This document shows, in pieces, positions 17,961 through 26,189 of a stretch of DNA of 64,000 nucleotides (its first letter is position 1; each line of letters starts with the position of its first letter). Below the pieces are notes generated by a model. It was not told the origin of the DNA. It did no database searches and saw only the letters and a program-made list of their open reading frames with translations. Origin of the DNA: Thermosynechococcus vestitus BP-1. Its GTDB lineage: Bacteria > Cyanobacteriota > Cyanobacteriia > Thermosynechococcales > Thermosynechococcaceae. The position numbers and the translations under genes are program-made. Where the stretch lies: positions 620,001 to 684,000 of the forward strand of contig NC_004113.1 in assembly GCF_000011345.1 (NCBI RefSeq), written 5' to 3'.

Positions 17961-18134
17961 GTGAGCATTTGTCTGGAAGCCAGCCGCGATAATGGCTCGC
18001 TGCCCCCTCCTGTACTGGAATTTACTGAGGAAGAAAGTCACACCGCGATCGCGCTGTTTGGTTGTCATTGTCCCCTGTGCCTGAATGTCTTGCGGCAAAT
18101 GCGTGGCCAGCCTCCCCTCAATCAACTGTGCTAA
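17961..18134 (+). CDS. 57-residue cysteine-containing small protein (unannotated-size ORF)
   Basis: A GTG-initiated frame encodes a compact protein containing SLPPPVLEFTEEESHTAIAL and then FGCHCPLCLNVLRQMRGQPP. Composition, the CxCxxC motif and good codon use indicate a real gene. I associate similar short sequences with conserved cyanobacterial hypotheticals, without a name. The three cysteines might bind a metal or take part in redox chemistry; that is inference. There is no clear ribosome binding site, so the start is uncertain. It ends 29 bp before the first of two tandem membrane-protein genes on the same strand. Confidence 0.6.
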   Translation: MSICLEASRDNGSLPPPVLEFTEEESHTAIALFGCHCPLCLNVLRQMRGQPPLNQLC

Positions 18135-18163
18135 TACTGGATAGAAGGGAGTAGGATGCGAGT

Positions 18164-18586
18164 ATGAGCCGCTGGATTAATCTGCTTTCCCTGCTTCCCA
18201 ACACACTCCTTACGATTTTAGTCATCAGTATTGCCTTTCTGAGATTTTATGACCAGACCGACTTCACCCTCCTCGGATACCTTGCCCACCCCCGCACCTG
18301 GAGTAACCGACTCACCGTGGCGGCCCTCTTGGTGGCAGTGGTTAATCTCGGCGTTGAGTGGAACCGTCGAAATCGAGAAACAGATCGCTTGGTACAAGCA
18401 GAGGCTCAAAGAATTGCAGAAGAGCAACGCCGAATTGCAGAAGCAGAACGAGCAACTCGCCGAGCTAGAATCGAAGCTGAACGCGATCTTGCACTCCTAA
18501 ACTTTCTAGTTGACCCCTCGCCCCACAATCGAGAGGTGCTAATGCAGGTGATTACCCTACTGGCTCAGTATCGGCAGAATCTTTAG
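18164..18586 (+). CDS. Two-helix membrane protein with C-terminal coiled coil, copy 1
   Basis: 140 residues. Two hydrophobic helices (about 6-27 and 48-63) are followed by a highly charged coiled coil rich in Arg, Glu and Ala (RIAEEQRRIAEAERATRRAR) and a short helical tail (NREVLMQVITLLAQYRQNL). It is probably an inner- or thylakoid-membrane protein with a cytoplasmic rod. GGGAG lies upstream of the ATG. No family recognised. The next gene is a near-identical tandem copy. Confidence 0.75.
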   Translation: MSRWINLLSLLPNTLLTILVISIAFLRFYDQTDFTLLGYLAHPRTWSNRLTVAALLVAVVNLGVEWNRRNRETDRLVQAEAQRIAEEQRRIAEAERATRRARIEAERDLALLNFLVDPSPHNREVLMQVITLLAQYRQNL

Positions 18587-18595
18587 GATAAAGAT

Positions 18596-19039
18596 ATGAG
18601 CCGCTGGATTAATCTGCTTTCCCTGCTTCCCAACACACTCCTTACGATTTTAGTCATCAGTATTGCCTTTCTGAGATTTTATGACCAGACCGACTTCACC
18701 CTCCTCGGATACCTTGCCCACCCCCGCACCTGGAGTAACCGACTCACCGTGGCGGCCCTCTTGGTGGCAGTGGTTAATCTCAGCGTTGAGTGGAACCGTC
18801 GAAACCGAGAAACAGATCGCTTGGTACAAGCAGAGGCTCAAAGAATTGCAGAAGAGCAACGAAGAATTATTGAGGAACAACGCCGAATTGCAGAAGCAGA
18901 ACGAGCAACTCGCCGAGCTAGAATCGAAGCTGAACGCGATCTTGCACTCCTAAACTTTTTAGTTGACCCCTCGCCTCACAATCGAGAGGTGCTAATGCAG
19001 GTGATTACCCTACTAGCTCAGTATCGGCAGAGCCTTTAG
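18596..19039 (+). CDS. Two-helix membrane protein with C-terminal coiled coil, copy 2
   Basis: 147 residues, almost identical to the preceding gene. It carries seven extra residues (RRIIEEQ) in the coiled coil, exactly one heptad, so the helix is lengthened without breaking its register. The stop codon of copy 1 is 9 bp upstream and there is no clear ribosome binding site, so translation may rely on coupling. The two proteins could form homo- or hetero-oligomers through the rod. Function unknown. Confidence 0.75.
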   Translation: MSRWINLLSLLPNTLLTILVISIAFLRFYDQTDFTLLGYLAHPRTWSNRLTVAALLVAVVNLSVEWNRRNRETDRLVQAEAQRIAEEQRRIIEEQRRIAEAERATRRARIEAERDLALLNFLVDPSPHNREVLMQVITLLAQYRQSL

Positions 19040-19067
19040 GATAGGGGGATTTTGAACAATTGAACAA

Positions 19068-19454
19068 TTAAGAGCTTAGGTTTACCTCAATAATCTGTGG
19101 CCGATCTGCTGCTGTGGCAGCAGGAAAATTGATGACAACCCCCACAGGAATCTTCAGGGTCTCCATGTACTTCTTGACTTGCTTGACTTCTTTATCGCCA
19201 ATATTCTGAACGGCTTTGAGTTCAACCACAACAACCGCTTGGTCATTGTCACGGATAATCAGATCGGGAATAGCTTCCCCCACAAAATAACCGTGAAAGA
19301 AAATCGGTACCTTGCGTTGTTCTTCGTACTCAATTTGCCGTTCCCGCAGGGCAACCTCAAAAGCTTTTTGGTAGATCGCCTCGCTAAAACCACTTCCTAA
19401 CTCTTGAAAGATGTCTTCGGCAATCTCCTGAATAATCCGGAGCCAGTCTCTCAT
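19068..19454 (-). CDS. GxxExxY-family protein (PD-(D/E)XK nuclease-like fold)
   Basis: 128 residues. The hallmark GFSEAIY (GxxExxY) occurs near residue 25. It is followed by IPDLIIRDN, VVVELKAVQNIGDKEVKQVKKYM and IPVGVVINF, which together match the GxxExxY family. The Asp and Glu-x-Lys arrangement resembles a PD-(D/E)XK nuclease core, but the family's function is not established. I start at ATG 19454 because it overlaps the fcl stop codon as ATGA, a sign of translational coupling; the reading extended to 19484 is less likely. Confidence 0.82.
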   Translation of the reverse strand: MRDWLRIIQEIAEDIFQELGSGFSEAIYQKAFEVALRERQIEYEEQRKVPIFFHGYFVGEAIPDLIIRDNDQAVVVVELKAVQNIGDKEVKQVKKYMETLKIPVGVVINFPAATAADRPQIIEVNLSS

Positions 19455-20392
19455 AGGGATGTAGCGTGCTGACGGTACCAACAAATTGTACGTTTTAAGC
19501 CTTCTTTAAGGGAAATTTGGGCACGAAAACCAAAGGCTTCTCTTGCCTTAGTGGTATCGAGGCAGCGGCGGGGTTGACCATTGGGCTTATCCGTTTGCCA
19601 CTCAATTTGGCCTTGAAACCCCATCAGTTCACAGATGAGAGCCACCAGATTCTGAATGGTGATCTCCTCACCGGTGCCAAGGTTCACAGGATCGGGATGA
19701 TCGTAGGCTTGGGTAGCCATGACAATGCCGCGGGCAGCCTCCTCCACATAAAGGAATTCACGGCTAGGAGTGCCATCGCCCCATACGGCAATCCGAGGAT
19801 CCCCCTGTTGCTGGGCAGTATGCACTTTGCGAATCAAGGCAGGAATTACGTGGGAACTCTGAGGATCAAAGTTATCTCCAGGGCCATAGAGGTTTACCGG
19901 CAGGAGATAAATGCCATTAAAGCCATACTGCTGCCGATAGGCCTGCAATTGCACAAGAAGGGCTTTTTTAGCAATGCCGTAGGGAGCGTTAGTTTCTTCG
20001 GGGTAACCGTTCCAAAGATCACTTTCTTTGAAGGGAACAGGAGTGAATTTAGGATAGGCACAAATCGTGCCCACACAGACGAATTTTTCCACGCCAGCGC
20101 GATAGGCACAATCAATGAGTTGTGCCCCCATGAGCAAATTGTCATAAAACAGCTCGGCGGGCTTGGCTTGATTGAGACCAATCCCTCCCACATGGGCAGC
20201 AAGGTGAATGACAATATCTTGACCTTGAACCACAGCTTGACAAGCAGACAGTTGCCGTAGATCGTAGTCGCGCGATCGCACCACCGTAATTTGCTCAGGG
20301 ACTGCTCCAGCTACCTGTAACTGTGCCACCACGTGGCGTCCCAAAAATCCTGCTCCCCCTGTAACGAGAATTCTTTTTTGACTCAAATCCAT
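19451..20392 (-). CDS. fcl: GDP-L-fucose synthase
   Basis: 313 residues of an extended SDR enzyme. It shows the nucleotide-binding TGGAGFLGRH, a catalytic YGIAK (YxxxK) in NAPYGIAKKALL, and the typical AAHVGGI, VNLYGPGDNF and NLGTGEEITI segments. It epimerises and reduces GDP-4-keto-6-deoxymannose to GDP-L-fucose, using NADPH. It lies 2 bp downstream of gmd, which makes its substrate. The product would feed cell-surface glycans. Confidence 0.93.
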   Translation of the reverse strand: MDLSQKRILVTGGAGFLGRHVVAQLQVAGAVPEQITVVRSRDYDLRQLSACQAVVQGQDIVIHLAAHVGGIGLNQAKPAELFYDNLLMGAQLIDCAYRAGVEKFVCVGTICAYPKFTPVPFKESDLWNGYPEETNAPYGIAKKALLVQLQAYRQQYGFNGIYLLPVNLYGPGDNFDPQSSHVIPALIRKVHTAQQQGDPRIAVWGDGTPSREFLYVEEAARGIVMATQAYDHPDPVNLGTGEEITIQNLVALICELMGFQGQIEWQTDKPNGQPRRCLDTTKAREAFGFRAQISLKEGLKRTICWYRQHATSL

Positions 20393-20394
20393 GG

Positions 20395-21474
20395 CTAGTC
20401 TGCCTTACTGATCAACTGTCGCTGGGCAATGAGATCCAGCACGGTGTCGGAAGTGGTTTTGGGAGTAGTTCCTTGAATTCCCACGGCATGGAGATCTGCT
20501 TCCACCATTAGGGCCACTAGTTCAGGAAATGTAACCGAGGGCTGCCAACCCAATACCGTTTTTGCCTTAGTGGGATCCCCCAAGAGTAGATCCACCTCCG
20601 TGGGACGCAGATAGCGGGGGTCAAATTCCACGTAATCCTCCCAGTTCAGATCCACATAGCCAAAGGCCAGCTCGAGAAATTCCCGCACAGAGTGGGTTTC
20701 CCCCGTGGCCACCACATAGTCATCGGGTTGCTCCTGTTGCAGCATTAACCACATGGCACGTACATAGTCCTTGGCGTAGCCCCAGTCCCGTTTGGCGTCT
20801 AAGTTGCCCAAATAGAGCTTGTTTTGCTGGCCAGCCACAATGCGGGCAACGGCACGGGTAATTTTGCGGGTCACGAATGTTTCACCCCGCCGCGGGCTTT
20901 CGTGGTTAAAGAGAATGCCATTACAGGCAAAAAGGTTATAGGCCTCGCGATAATTGACCGTTTGCCAATGGGCATAGACCTTAGCACAGGCATAGGGACT
21001 GCGGGGATAAAAGGGCGTGGTTTCCCGCTGCGGTACCTCCTGCACGAGGCCAAACATCTCCGAGGAACCCGCCTGGTAAAACTTCACCTGTTTGCCGGTG
21101 CGCTCTTGGTATTCGCGAATGGCCTCTAGGAGCCGCAGGGTTCCCATGGCAACAGTGTCAACGGTATATTGGGGAGCATCAAAGCTTACCCGCACGTGGG
21201 ATTGCGCCCCCAGATTATAAATTTCATCGGGCTGGCTAAGTTCGATAATGCGCCGCAGGGTGCTGCCATCGGTGAGATCACCATAGTGTAGGCGCAGAGT
21301 AGCCCCCTCTTGGTGGGGGTCAACGTAAATGTGGTCAATGCGATCAGTATTAAATGTGGAGGTGCGGCGAATAATGCCATGCACTTCATAGCCTTTCTCC
21401 AAGAGCAGCTCACTGAGGTAGGAGCCATCTTGGCCAGTGATGCCCGTGATCAATGCCCGCTTGCGATCGCCCAT
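20395..21474 (-). CDS. gmd: GDP-mannose 4,6-dehydratase
   Basis: 359 residues, full length. N-terminal [20 protein letters not shown] binds [23 protein letters not shown], the catalytic [22 protein letters not shown] and [15 protein letters not shown] are all family-specific. The enzyme converts GDP-mannose to GDP-4-keto-6-deoxymannose, the first step of GDP-fucose synthesis. Its start lies 3 bp after the stop of the upstream TolC-like gene, and fcl follows at 2 bp, so the three are almost certainly one operon. Confidence 0.95.
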   Translation of the reverse strand: MGDRKRALITGITGQDGSYLSELLLEKGYEVHGIIRRTSTFNTDRIDHIYVDPHQEGATLRLHYGDLTDGSTLRRIIELSQPDEIYNLGAQSHVRVSFDAPQYTVDTVAMGTLRLLEAIREYQERTGKQVKFYQAGSSEMFGLVQEVPQRETTPFYPRSPYACAKVYAHWQTVNYREAYNLFACNGILFNHESPRRGETFVTRKITRAVARIVAGQQNKLYLGNLDAKRDWGYAKDYVRAMWLMLQQEQPDDYVVATGETHSVREFLELAFGYVDLNWEDYVEFDPRYLRPTEVDLLLGDPTKAKTVLGWQPSVTFPELVALMVEADLHAVGIQGTTPKTTSDTVLDLIAQRQLISKAD

Positions 21475-21477
21475 CCG

Positions 21478-23235
21478 TTATTGCCTTCCTCCTAAACCTG
21501 TGCTTTCTGGATAACCCACCGCCCGCTTTAACGCTGCTAAGGAGCGATTGTAGTTCAAAATAGCTGCCAGCAGATTGCCTTGGGCTTGGGTCAAATTAGC
21601 TTCGGCGTTAGTCACTTCCTGTTGAGTCCCCACCCCCGCTTGGAAGCGCAACCGCGCTAGGCGCAGTCCTTCAGTGGCTTGGGTAGCAGCAGTTTGGGCA
21701 GTGGCAATGTTTTTCTCATTGGCTTTGAGATTGATGTAGGCTGTTTCCACCTCAAGGCGAATGCTGTTCTTTTGGTTGGCATACTGTTCCTCGGCACTGG
21801 CTGCAAGGGCTTCTTGACGAGCTGCACTCGCCCGGGCATTGCCACCCTCAAAGAGGGCTAGTTGCATTTGCAGCCCTACCCCATAGCCAAAGCGAGGGCC
21901 TAGATCATCGGTGACTTTGTCCAGCATATTGCCACTGGCAAAGAGGCTGAGTTGAGGGCGGGTAGTAGCTAAGGCCACTTGACGATTGCTCAGGGCAATG
22001 CGCCGCCGCAGGAGTTGCTGCTCTAACTCCACACGGTTCTGATAGGCAAGGAGAATACTGTCCTCAAGGGAAAGGGGCCATTCCTCAGCGGGTTTAACGC
22101 CCTCAGCGATCGCCACATCCACCCTCTGATTGACATTCAATCGCTGTGACAATTGTCGCCGGGTCGTGATTTCCAAATTGCGCGCTTGATTCAAGTTTTG
22201 CTGAGCATTGGCAAGGTTCACCTCAGCAGTTCGTACATCCAATAGCGTCCCAATCCCTGCTTGCTCAAAGGCGGTCGCATCCCGCAGGGTCACCTGGGCA
22301 TTGGCTACTGCTGCTTCAGCGATTTGTACCTGTACCTTGGCCTGTTGCGCCAAATAGTAATCGTTTGTTACATCAAGGATCAGTTGTTGGCGTTGGCGTT
22401 GTACCTCCAGTTCACTGAGGCGCACTTGGTCGCGAGCCGCTTGAATCGCCGCCGATCGCCCGCCCCCCGCAAACAACCTATAGTTCATCACTAGGGCGAC
22501 ATTGGCAGTTGCCCCACTCGTCGCCCCAAAAAGATTGGTGAGAAAATTCGTAGGGTTGAGTTGGTTGACTGGGGCAAGGGTAATCGGCGTGAAGTTGGAG
22601 GGCGTGGCAGCCTGGCTGGCACTATTTTGCAGTTGTTGCAGTTGCTGTTGCAGCTCAAGGTTTTGCTGATCTGAAAATGTTCTTAGCTGGGGGCCTTGAA
22701 ATCGCTGTTGGAGCCGTTGCACCTGAGTATTCAAAAGACTGCTGGCAGCCAGTTGCTGAGCGAGAAGCTGTTGCTGAGCCTGTTGCTGTTGCTGCTGTTG
22801 TAAAGAGAGCTGCTGCTGAAAGTTGAGGGGGAGGTAGGCAGGCTGGCCGCCGGGGGTAGTATTTTGGCCAATGCTGGCTTGAAAGGTCAGGGTGGGATAA
22901 AGCTGGGCTTCCACCTGTCGCAGTTGGGCCCGTGCCTGCTGTAGTTGTAGCTCACTAATTTGGAGGCCAATGTTGTTGCGAATGGCCACCTGAATCGCTT
23001 GCTCTAGGGTAAGGGGTTGATTGAGATCGATGTTGAGCCTCTCAGGAAGCGCCAGTCTATCGGGATTGGGGTTAAGAGGCGCCAGGGCATCCGACGCTGG
23101 GGCTTGAGAAGACGGCGGTGCCCCTGGGCTAGGTGTGGGTGTGGCCTGCGCGAGGCTAGGCAGCGTCACAGGGGCGATCGCCACGAGTCCCGACAGCAGC
23201 ATTTTTGGGGGGTTCAGGGCAAAATCATGCAACAT
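21478..23235 (-). CDS. TolC-family outer-membrane efflux protein with Gln-rich insert
   Basis: 585 residues. A signal-peptide-like N-terminus (about 1-30) is followed by a Pro/Ser/Ala linker, then two TolC repeats with alternating strands and long helices (LTLEQAIQVAIRNNIGLQIS...; LEDSILLAYQNRVELEQQLL...; VTNAEANLTQAQGNL). The protein should form a trimeric outer-membrane channel and periplasmic tunnel. Residues about 139-204 are extremely Gln-rich, an insertion relative to ordinary TolC. It heads the operon with gmd and fcl, suggesting export of a fucose-containing polymer or a link to envelope building; that is inference. The start is ATG 23235. Confidence 0.88.
   Translation of the reverse strand: MLHDFALNPPKMLLSGLVAIAPVTLPSLAQATPTPSPGAPPSSQAPASDALAPLNPNPDRLALPERLNIDLNQPLTLEQAIQVAIRNNIGLQISELQLQQARAQLRQVEAQLYPTLTFQASIGQNTTPGGQPAYLPLNFQQQLSLQQQQQQQAQQQLLAQQLAASSLLNTQVQRLQQRFQGPQLRTFSDQQNLELQQQLQQLQNSASQAATPSNFTPITLAPVNQLNPTNFLTNLFGATSGATANVALVMNYRLFAGGGRSAAIQAARDQVRLSELEVQRQRQQLILDVTNDYYLAQQAKVQVQIAEAAVANAQVTLRDATAFEQAGIGTLLDVRTAEVNLANAQQNLNQARNLEITTRRQLSQRLNVNQRVDVAIAEGVKPAEEWPLSLEDSILLAYQNRVELEQQLLRRRIALSNRQVALATTRPQLSLFASGNMLDKVTDDLGPRFGYGVGLQMQLALFEGGNARASAARQEALAASAEEQYANQKNSIRLEVETAYINLKANEKNIATAQTAATQATEGLRLARLRFQAGVGTQQEVTNAEANLTQAQGNLLAAILNYNRSLAALKRAVGYPESTGLGGRQ
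22624..22821 (-). repeat. CAG/CAA-rich low-complexity tract coding for poly-Gln
   Basis: This part of the TolC-like gene is dominated by CTG/TTG triplets on the plus strand. It codes for runs of up to seven Gln mixed with Leu and Ala. Such tracts are prone to length changes by slippage. Confidence 0.75.
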
Positions 23236-23422
23236 GGAAACTTAGATGTGCAACCTGCTCAACTGAGCCACGGCAGAACTGCGCTTAAGCACTGGTGAAG
23301 ATTGCCAGCATCCAGCCATTTGCTTCCCTCCCACAACACACCCATTCTGCAAAACTCTAGCATGGATTCTCGGTTGCGATCGCCCCCTAGGGCAACAGGG
23401 GCAGATACGCAGACCACAAGGA

Positions 23423-23452
23423 TTGAAAACGAGGAGAAAACTGATCTAGAAT
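23423..23452 (+). promoter_or_regulatory. Candidate sigma-70 promoter of tRNA-Ser
   Basis: TTGAAA at 23423-23428, an 18-bp spacer, then TAGAAT at 23447-23452; each box matches five of six consensus bases. It ends 16 bp before the first base of the tRNA gene. Confidence 0.6.
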
Positions 23453-23468
23453 AAAGAACCCTCAAGAA

Positions 23469-23560
23469 GGAGAGGTGGCTGAGTGGTCGAAAGCGGCAGA
23501 TTGCTAATCTGTTGATAGGCAGGTAACTCCTATCCGAGGGTTCGAATCCCTCCCTCTCCG
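23469..23560 (+). tRNA. trnS-GCU: tRNA-Ser(GCU)
   Basis: The acceptor strand GGAGAGG pairs with CCTCTCC at 23553-23559, with discriminator G at 23560. The anticodon loop reads TTGCTAA, giving anticodon GCT (reads AGU/AGC Ser codons). The long variable arm expected of a class II tRNA and the T loop GGTTCGAATCC are present. The CCA end is not encoded. Confidence 0.95.
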
Positions 23561-23679
23561 TTAAAGAAAATATGATCAGGCCAATAGCTGATACTTATCC
23601 TTTGCTACCCCTCAGCAAAGCCCAAATGGGTCAAAGGCAGGAGATAATAAACTCCCATAAACGGCTTTGGGATAAAACG

Positions 23680-23904
23680 ATGGCCACTGACTTAATCATG
23701 ACGATTCTCCCCGGTATGACCGTGAAGGTTACCAATCCCAACGATACTTACTACCAATTTCAGGGGATTGTGCAGCGGATCACAGACGGCAAAGTAGCAG
23801 TGCTCTTTGAGGGAGGGAACTGGGATAAACTGGTGACTTTTCAGGCCAGCGAGCTAGAACCAGTGGTGGTCACGCCCAAGGAAAAAGCGAAAGCGAAAAA
23901 GTAA
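23680..23904 (+). CDS. ndhS: NDH-1 complex subunit S
   Basis: 74 residues from ATG 23680 ([17 protein letters not shown]), an SH3-like barrel with [10 protein letters not shown] and a Lys-rich tail. NdhS sits on the stromal/cytoplasmic arm of photosynthetic complex I in the thylakoid and contributes to ferredoxin binding, so it supports cyclic electron flow and CO2 uptake. The reading can be extended upstream to 23572, but those residues do not look like the family. It follows tRNA-Ser and is 3 bp from the next gene. Confidence 0.92.
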   Translation: MATDLIMTILPGMTVKVTNPNDTYYQFQGIVQRITDGKVAVLFEGGNWDKLVTFQASELEPVVVTPKEKAKAKK

Positions 23905-23907
23905 ACG

Positions 23908-24510
23908 ATGGCGCGGCGATCGCCTCCCCCCCAGCCCTTTGCTGAAATTATCCAGACGGCAACGGATCACTGCATTGCCCAGTGCCACGAGCCCCCTGGC
24001 CTTGATTTTCCGGTAGTGCCAGCCCTAGGTAGTTGGGTGCGGATTCCCGAAGGTGATCGCGTCATTTATGGTGTTGTCGCCTACGTAGTGACGGCTCCCA
24101 TTGACACAATTCACCGTGCCACTGCCTTGGGGCTCTCCCTAGAGCAACTACGAGAAGAGCAGCCCCATATTTTCGCTATGTTGAAAACCGAGGTCACAAT
24201 CGCTATAGCTGGCTTTCAGGAAAGGGAGCACTTTTATCACCATTTGCCCCCCCACCCACCCCAGATGCACCAGCAGGTCTATGGGTGTCCCCCGGAGGAG
24301 GTGATTGCCTTCAGTGGCACATTGACCTTTTTGCGAACACTGTTGACCCTACGCTATGGTCCCGGAGATGCCCTGGTGGCCGCAACCCTCCGTTCCTTGT
24401 ATCAACTCCGACAGCGCGATCGCCAGTGGCTGGTGCAAGCAGCCCAATACCTGAACCGACTCCTCAAGGATGACTACGATCGCCTGCGGGGCATTATTGA
24501 GCAGCTATAA
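23908..24510 (+). CDS. HAS-barrel-like conserved cyanobacterial protein
   Basis: 200 residues, soluble. The N-terminal part has a strand-rich segment (PALGSWVRIPEGDRVIYGVVAYVVT) like the HAS barrel found at the front of some HerA/ATPase-type proteins. The rest is helical (VAATLRSLYQLRQRDRQWLVQAAQYLNRLL). The function is not known. It begins 3 bp after ndhS, so it is likely cotranscribed with it. Its last 17 bp overlap the convergent gene. Confidence 0.75.
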   Translation: MARRSPPPQPFAEIIQTATDHCIAQCHEPPGLDFPVVPALGSWVRIPEGDRVIYGVVAYVVTAPIDTIHRATALGLSLEQLREEQPHIFAMLKTEVTIAIAGFQEREHFYHHLPPHPPQMHQQVYGCPPEEVIAFSGTLTFLRTLLTLRYGPGDALVAATLRSLYQLRQRDRQWLVQAAQYLNRLLKDDYDRLRGIIEQL

Positions 24511-25159
24511 CAGCCGGCAAGACAAAAGCCGCCCCAATCCCCAGCAAAACACTGATTTCTAGACCAAGCAACAGTTGACTAGAAGGTTTAAGCCTACCCC
24601 CACGCCACCAGTTCTGGAGCCGCCGATCCTCTGGGCGGATTGCAAAACTGATCATTGACGCCAAAAGGGCCCGCCCCCCTGCCTTTGCCCCCAGAATCAG
24701 GTGAGACAGCAAGCCCAGGAGCACCCCACTCCAAGCGCCTAAATGCGCTAAATACCAGCCTCGATTGAGATCGCCTGCGGGCAACCACTCCTCTTTCATC
24801 ATCCGCCCCGTGATCAGGGCAAAGGTGACAGCCACCAGCATTAGGGTATTTGCCAACCGCTGCCAAGCAGGCCAATTCCCTTGGGAAAGTTGTGCCAAGG
24901 ATTTTTTGTGCAACAGCCGGCGATCGCCCCAATGGAAACAGTAAAGAGCAAAGAGGGGAAACAGCAACAGCAGCACAAGGGCAATTGTCCCGTGGAGACC
25001 TTGGATATCGGGAATCTGGGGTAGGGGCAGGGATCCCCAGCGGCCGTCGTAGGTGTTATAGACCCAAAACCCTGACAGAAGAGCAAGTAGCACCAGAATC
25101 GCGATCGCCCCATGGGTAAGGCGCAGCAAAAGGGGTTGATAGGGAGCCGGCTTGGCCAT
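24494..25159 (-). CDS. Cytochrome b561-like integral membrane protein
   Basis: 221 residues from ATG 25159 (MAKPAPYQPLLLRLTHG). At least five hydrophobic helices are visible, with histidines placed for heme ligation: RLTHGAIAILVLLALLSGFW, IQGLHGTIALVLLLLF, LAHLGAWSGVLLGLLSHLIL. This is the pattern of di-heme cytochrome b/b561-type electron carriers. Substrate and partner are unknown. An extended frame to 25222 overlaps the upstream gene and is unlikely. It starts 2 bp after the M48 protease stop, so the two are probably one operon. Confidence 0.72.
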   Translation of the reverse strand: MAKPAPYQPLLLRLTHGAIAILVLLALLSGFWVYNTYDGRWGSLPLPQIPDIQGLHGTIALVLLLLFPLFALYCFHWGDRRLLHKKSLAQLSQGNWPAWQRLANTLMLVAVTFALITGRMMKEEWLPAGDLNRGWYLAHLGAWSGVLLGLLSHLILGAKAGGRALLASMISFAIRPEDRRLQNWWRGGRLKPSSQLLLGLEISVLLGIGAAFVLPAVIAAQ

Positions 25160-25161
25160 CG

Positions 25162-25992
25162 TTATTGACGAGTGGGGTGTAACTGCTTCAGGAGGCGATC
25201 GTACTGCTGAGTTTCCGCCCAATCAAGAATCTCCCGGGCCCGCAGAACCGGTAGGGGGTGGGTGAGTTGACTGGCCTGCAATTCCTTGAAAAGATAGTAC
25301 CAACCCCGATCGGCAGCCTCATATTCCCGGGCTTGGGCAATAAAGGCGTCGAGATTGAGGCGATCGCTCCACTGCGGAGAGCCACCACAGAGTTTCATGA
25401 GTACCGAGGCCACAATCCGTGGGTCTTGGGTTACCAACAATGCCGCGCGATCGCAGGTGAGTTCAGCACAGCGCAGCCAGTGGAGCAATTGCGTTTGCAG
25501 CCCCTGGGCCAAGAGCAAGCCCCAAGGGGAAAGTTGGCTAGCGGCAAAAAGCAGCAGGTTGGCGATCGTCAGATACACGCCATGCTCACACTTTAGATGT
25601 CCCAACTCGTGCGCCAGGACTGCCTGCAACTCTTGGGGGGTCAGTAGCTCAACTAGGGCCGAGTGTAGTACCACAAAGGGCTGCTTACCCCGCATGGCAA
25701 AGGTATAGGCATTGGGGACGGGATGTTGCTTGAGATAGAGTTGGGGGGGCTCTAGGCCTAAAATACGGCAAGCCTCAGTGTGGAGATGGTAAATATCTGG
25801 AAGTTGCTGTTCACTAAGGCGCAGACTACTGCCAATGTTTTCCAGGTAAAAGGCCTGCTCTGCCACTGAGCCTAGGAGCGATCGCACAAGAAGATTTAAC
25901 CCCGGCAGTTGTTGGAGCGCTTGGGTGGCCTCGCGATCGCGGGGATGACGAAACTGATCAGCCCTGAGGCTGGAAGATGCTGAAACAGGCAT
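25162..25992 (-). CDS. M48-family zinc metalloprotease (HtpX/Ste24-like)
   Basis: 276 residues from ATG 25992; an upstream frame to 26106 reads unlike a protein. The zinc motif HELGH is clear in LQAVLAHELGHLKCEHGVY, and the third ligand is likely the Glu in LRCAELTCDRAALL. A hydrophobic segment follows the motif (LTIANLLLFAASQLSPWGLLL). Such enzymes degrade or process membrane and stress-damaged proteins. The following cytochrome-like gene is 2 bp downstream. Confidence 0.85.
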   Translation of the reverse strand: MPVSASSSLRADQFRHPRDREATQALQQLPGLNLLVRSLLGSVAEQAFYLENIGSSLRLSEQQLPDIYHLHTEACRILGLEPPQLYLKQHPVPNAYTFAMRGKQPFVVLHSALVELLTPQELQAVLAHELGHLKCEHGVYLTIANLLLFAASQLSPWGLLLAQGLQTQLLHWLRCAELTCDRAALLVTQDPRIVASVLMKLCGGSPQWSDRLNLDAFIAQAREYEAADRGWYYLFKELQASQLTHPLPVLRAREILDWAETQQYDRLLKQLHPTRQ

Positions 25993-26189
25993 GAAAGAGT
26001 AATTTTTACTTTGACCCCTCCACTGCAATTTTAGAGTATGGCACAGGCTTCTTGCATCCCTGCACCAACCTTCTGCGCTGGTAGGCTCTTCTTGCCCGAG
26101 AACCAAAAAGCTACGGCAAGTGACCGACCCCTACTGTTGGATTGGGTGCCAACGCCTACCGTAGCCTTCTTGAATCAAGGGAATTTTAG

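Larger units (their letters stand above)
18164..19048 (+). repeat. Tandem duplication, period 432 bp, two copies
   Basis: Copy 1 runs from 18164 and copy 2 from 18596, each from ATGAGCC to TTTAGGATA. I count about seven base differences over 423 aligned bases, plus one 21-bp in-frame insertion in copy 2. Most substitutions are silent; Gly to Ser and Asn to Ser are the changes seen. The high identity means a recent duplication or continuing gene conversion. Confidence 0.92.

Noticed and set aside
18218-18427. Minus-strand frames opposite the duplicated coiled-coil genes
   Set aside because: They are mirrored in both copies only because the DNA is duplicated; they have no start signal and unlikely composition.
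23572-23679. N-terminal extension of ndhS
   Set aside because: The residues between 23572 and 23680 do not resemble NdhS and the family N-terminus matches the ATG at 23680.
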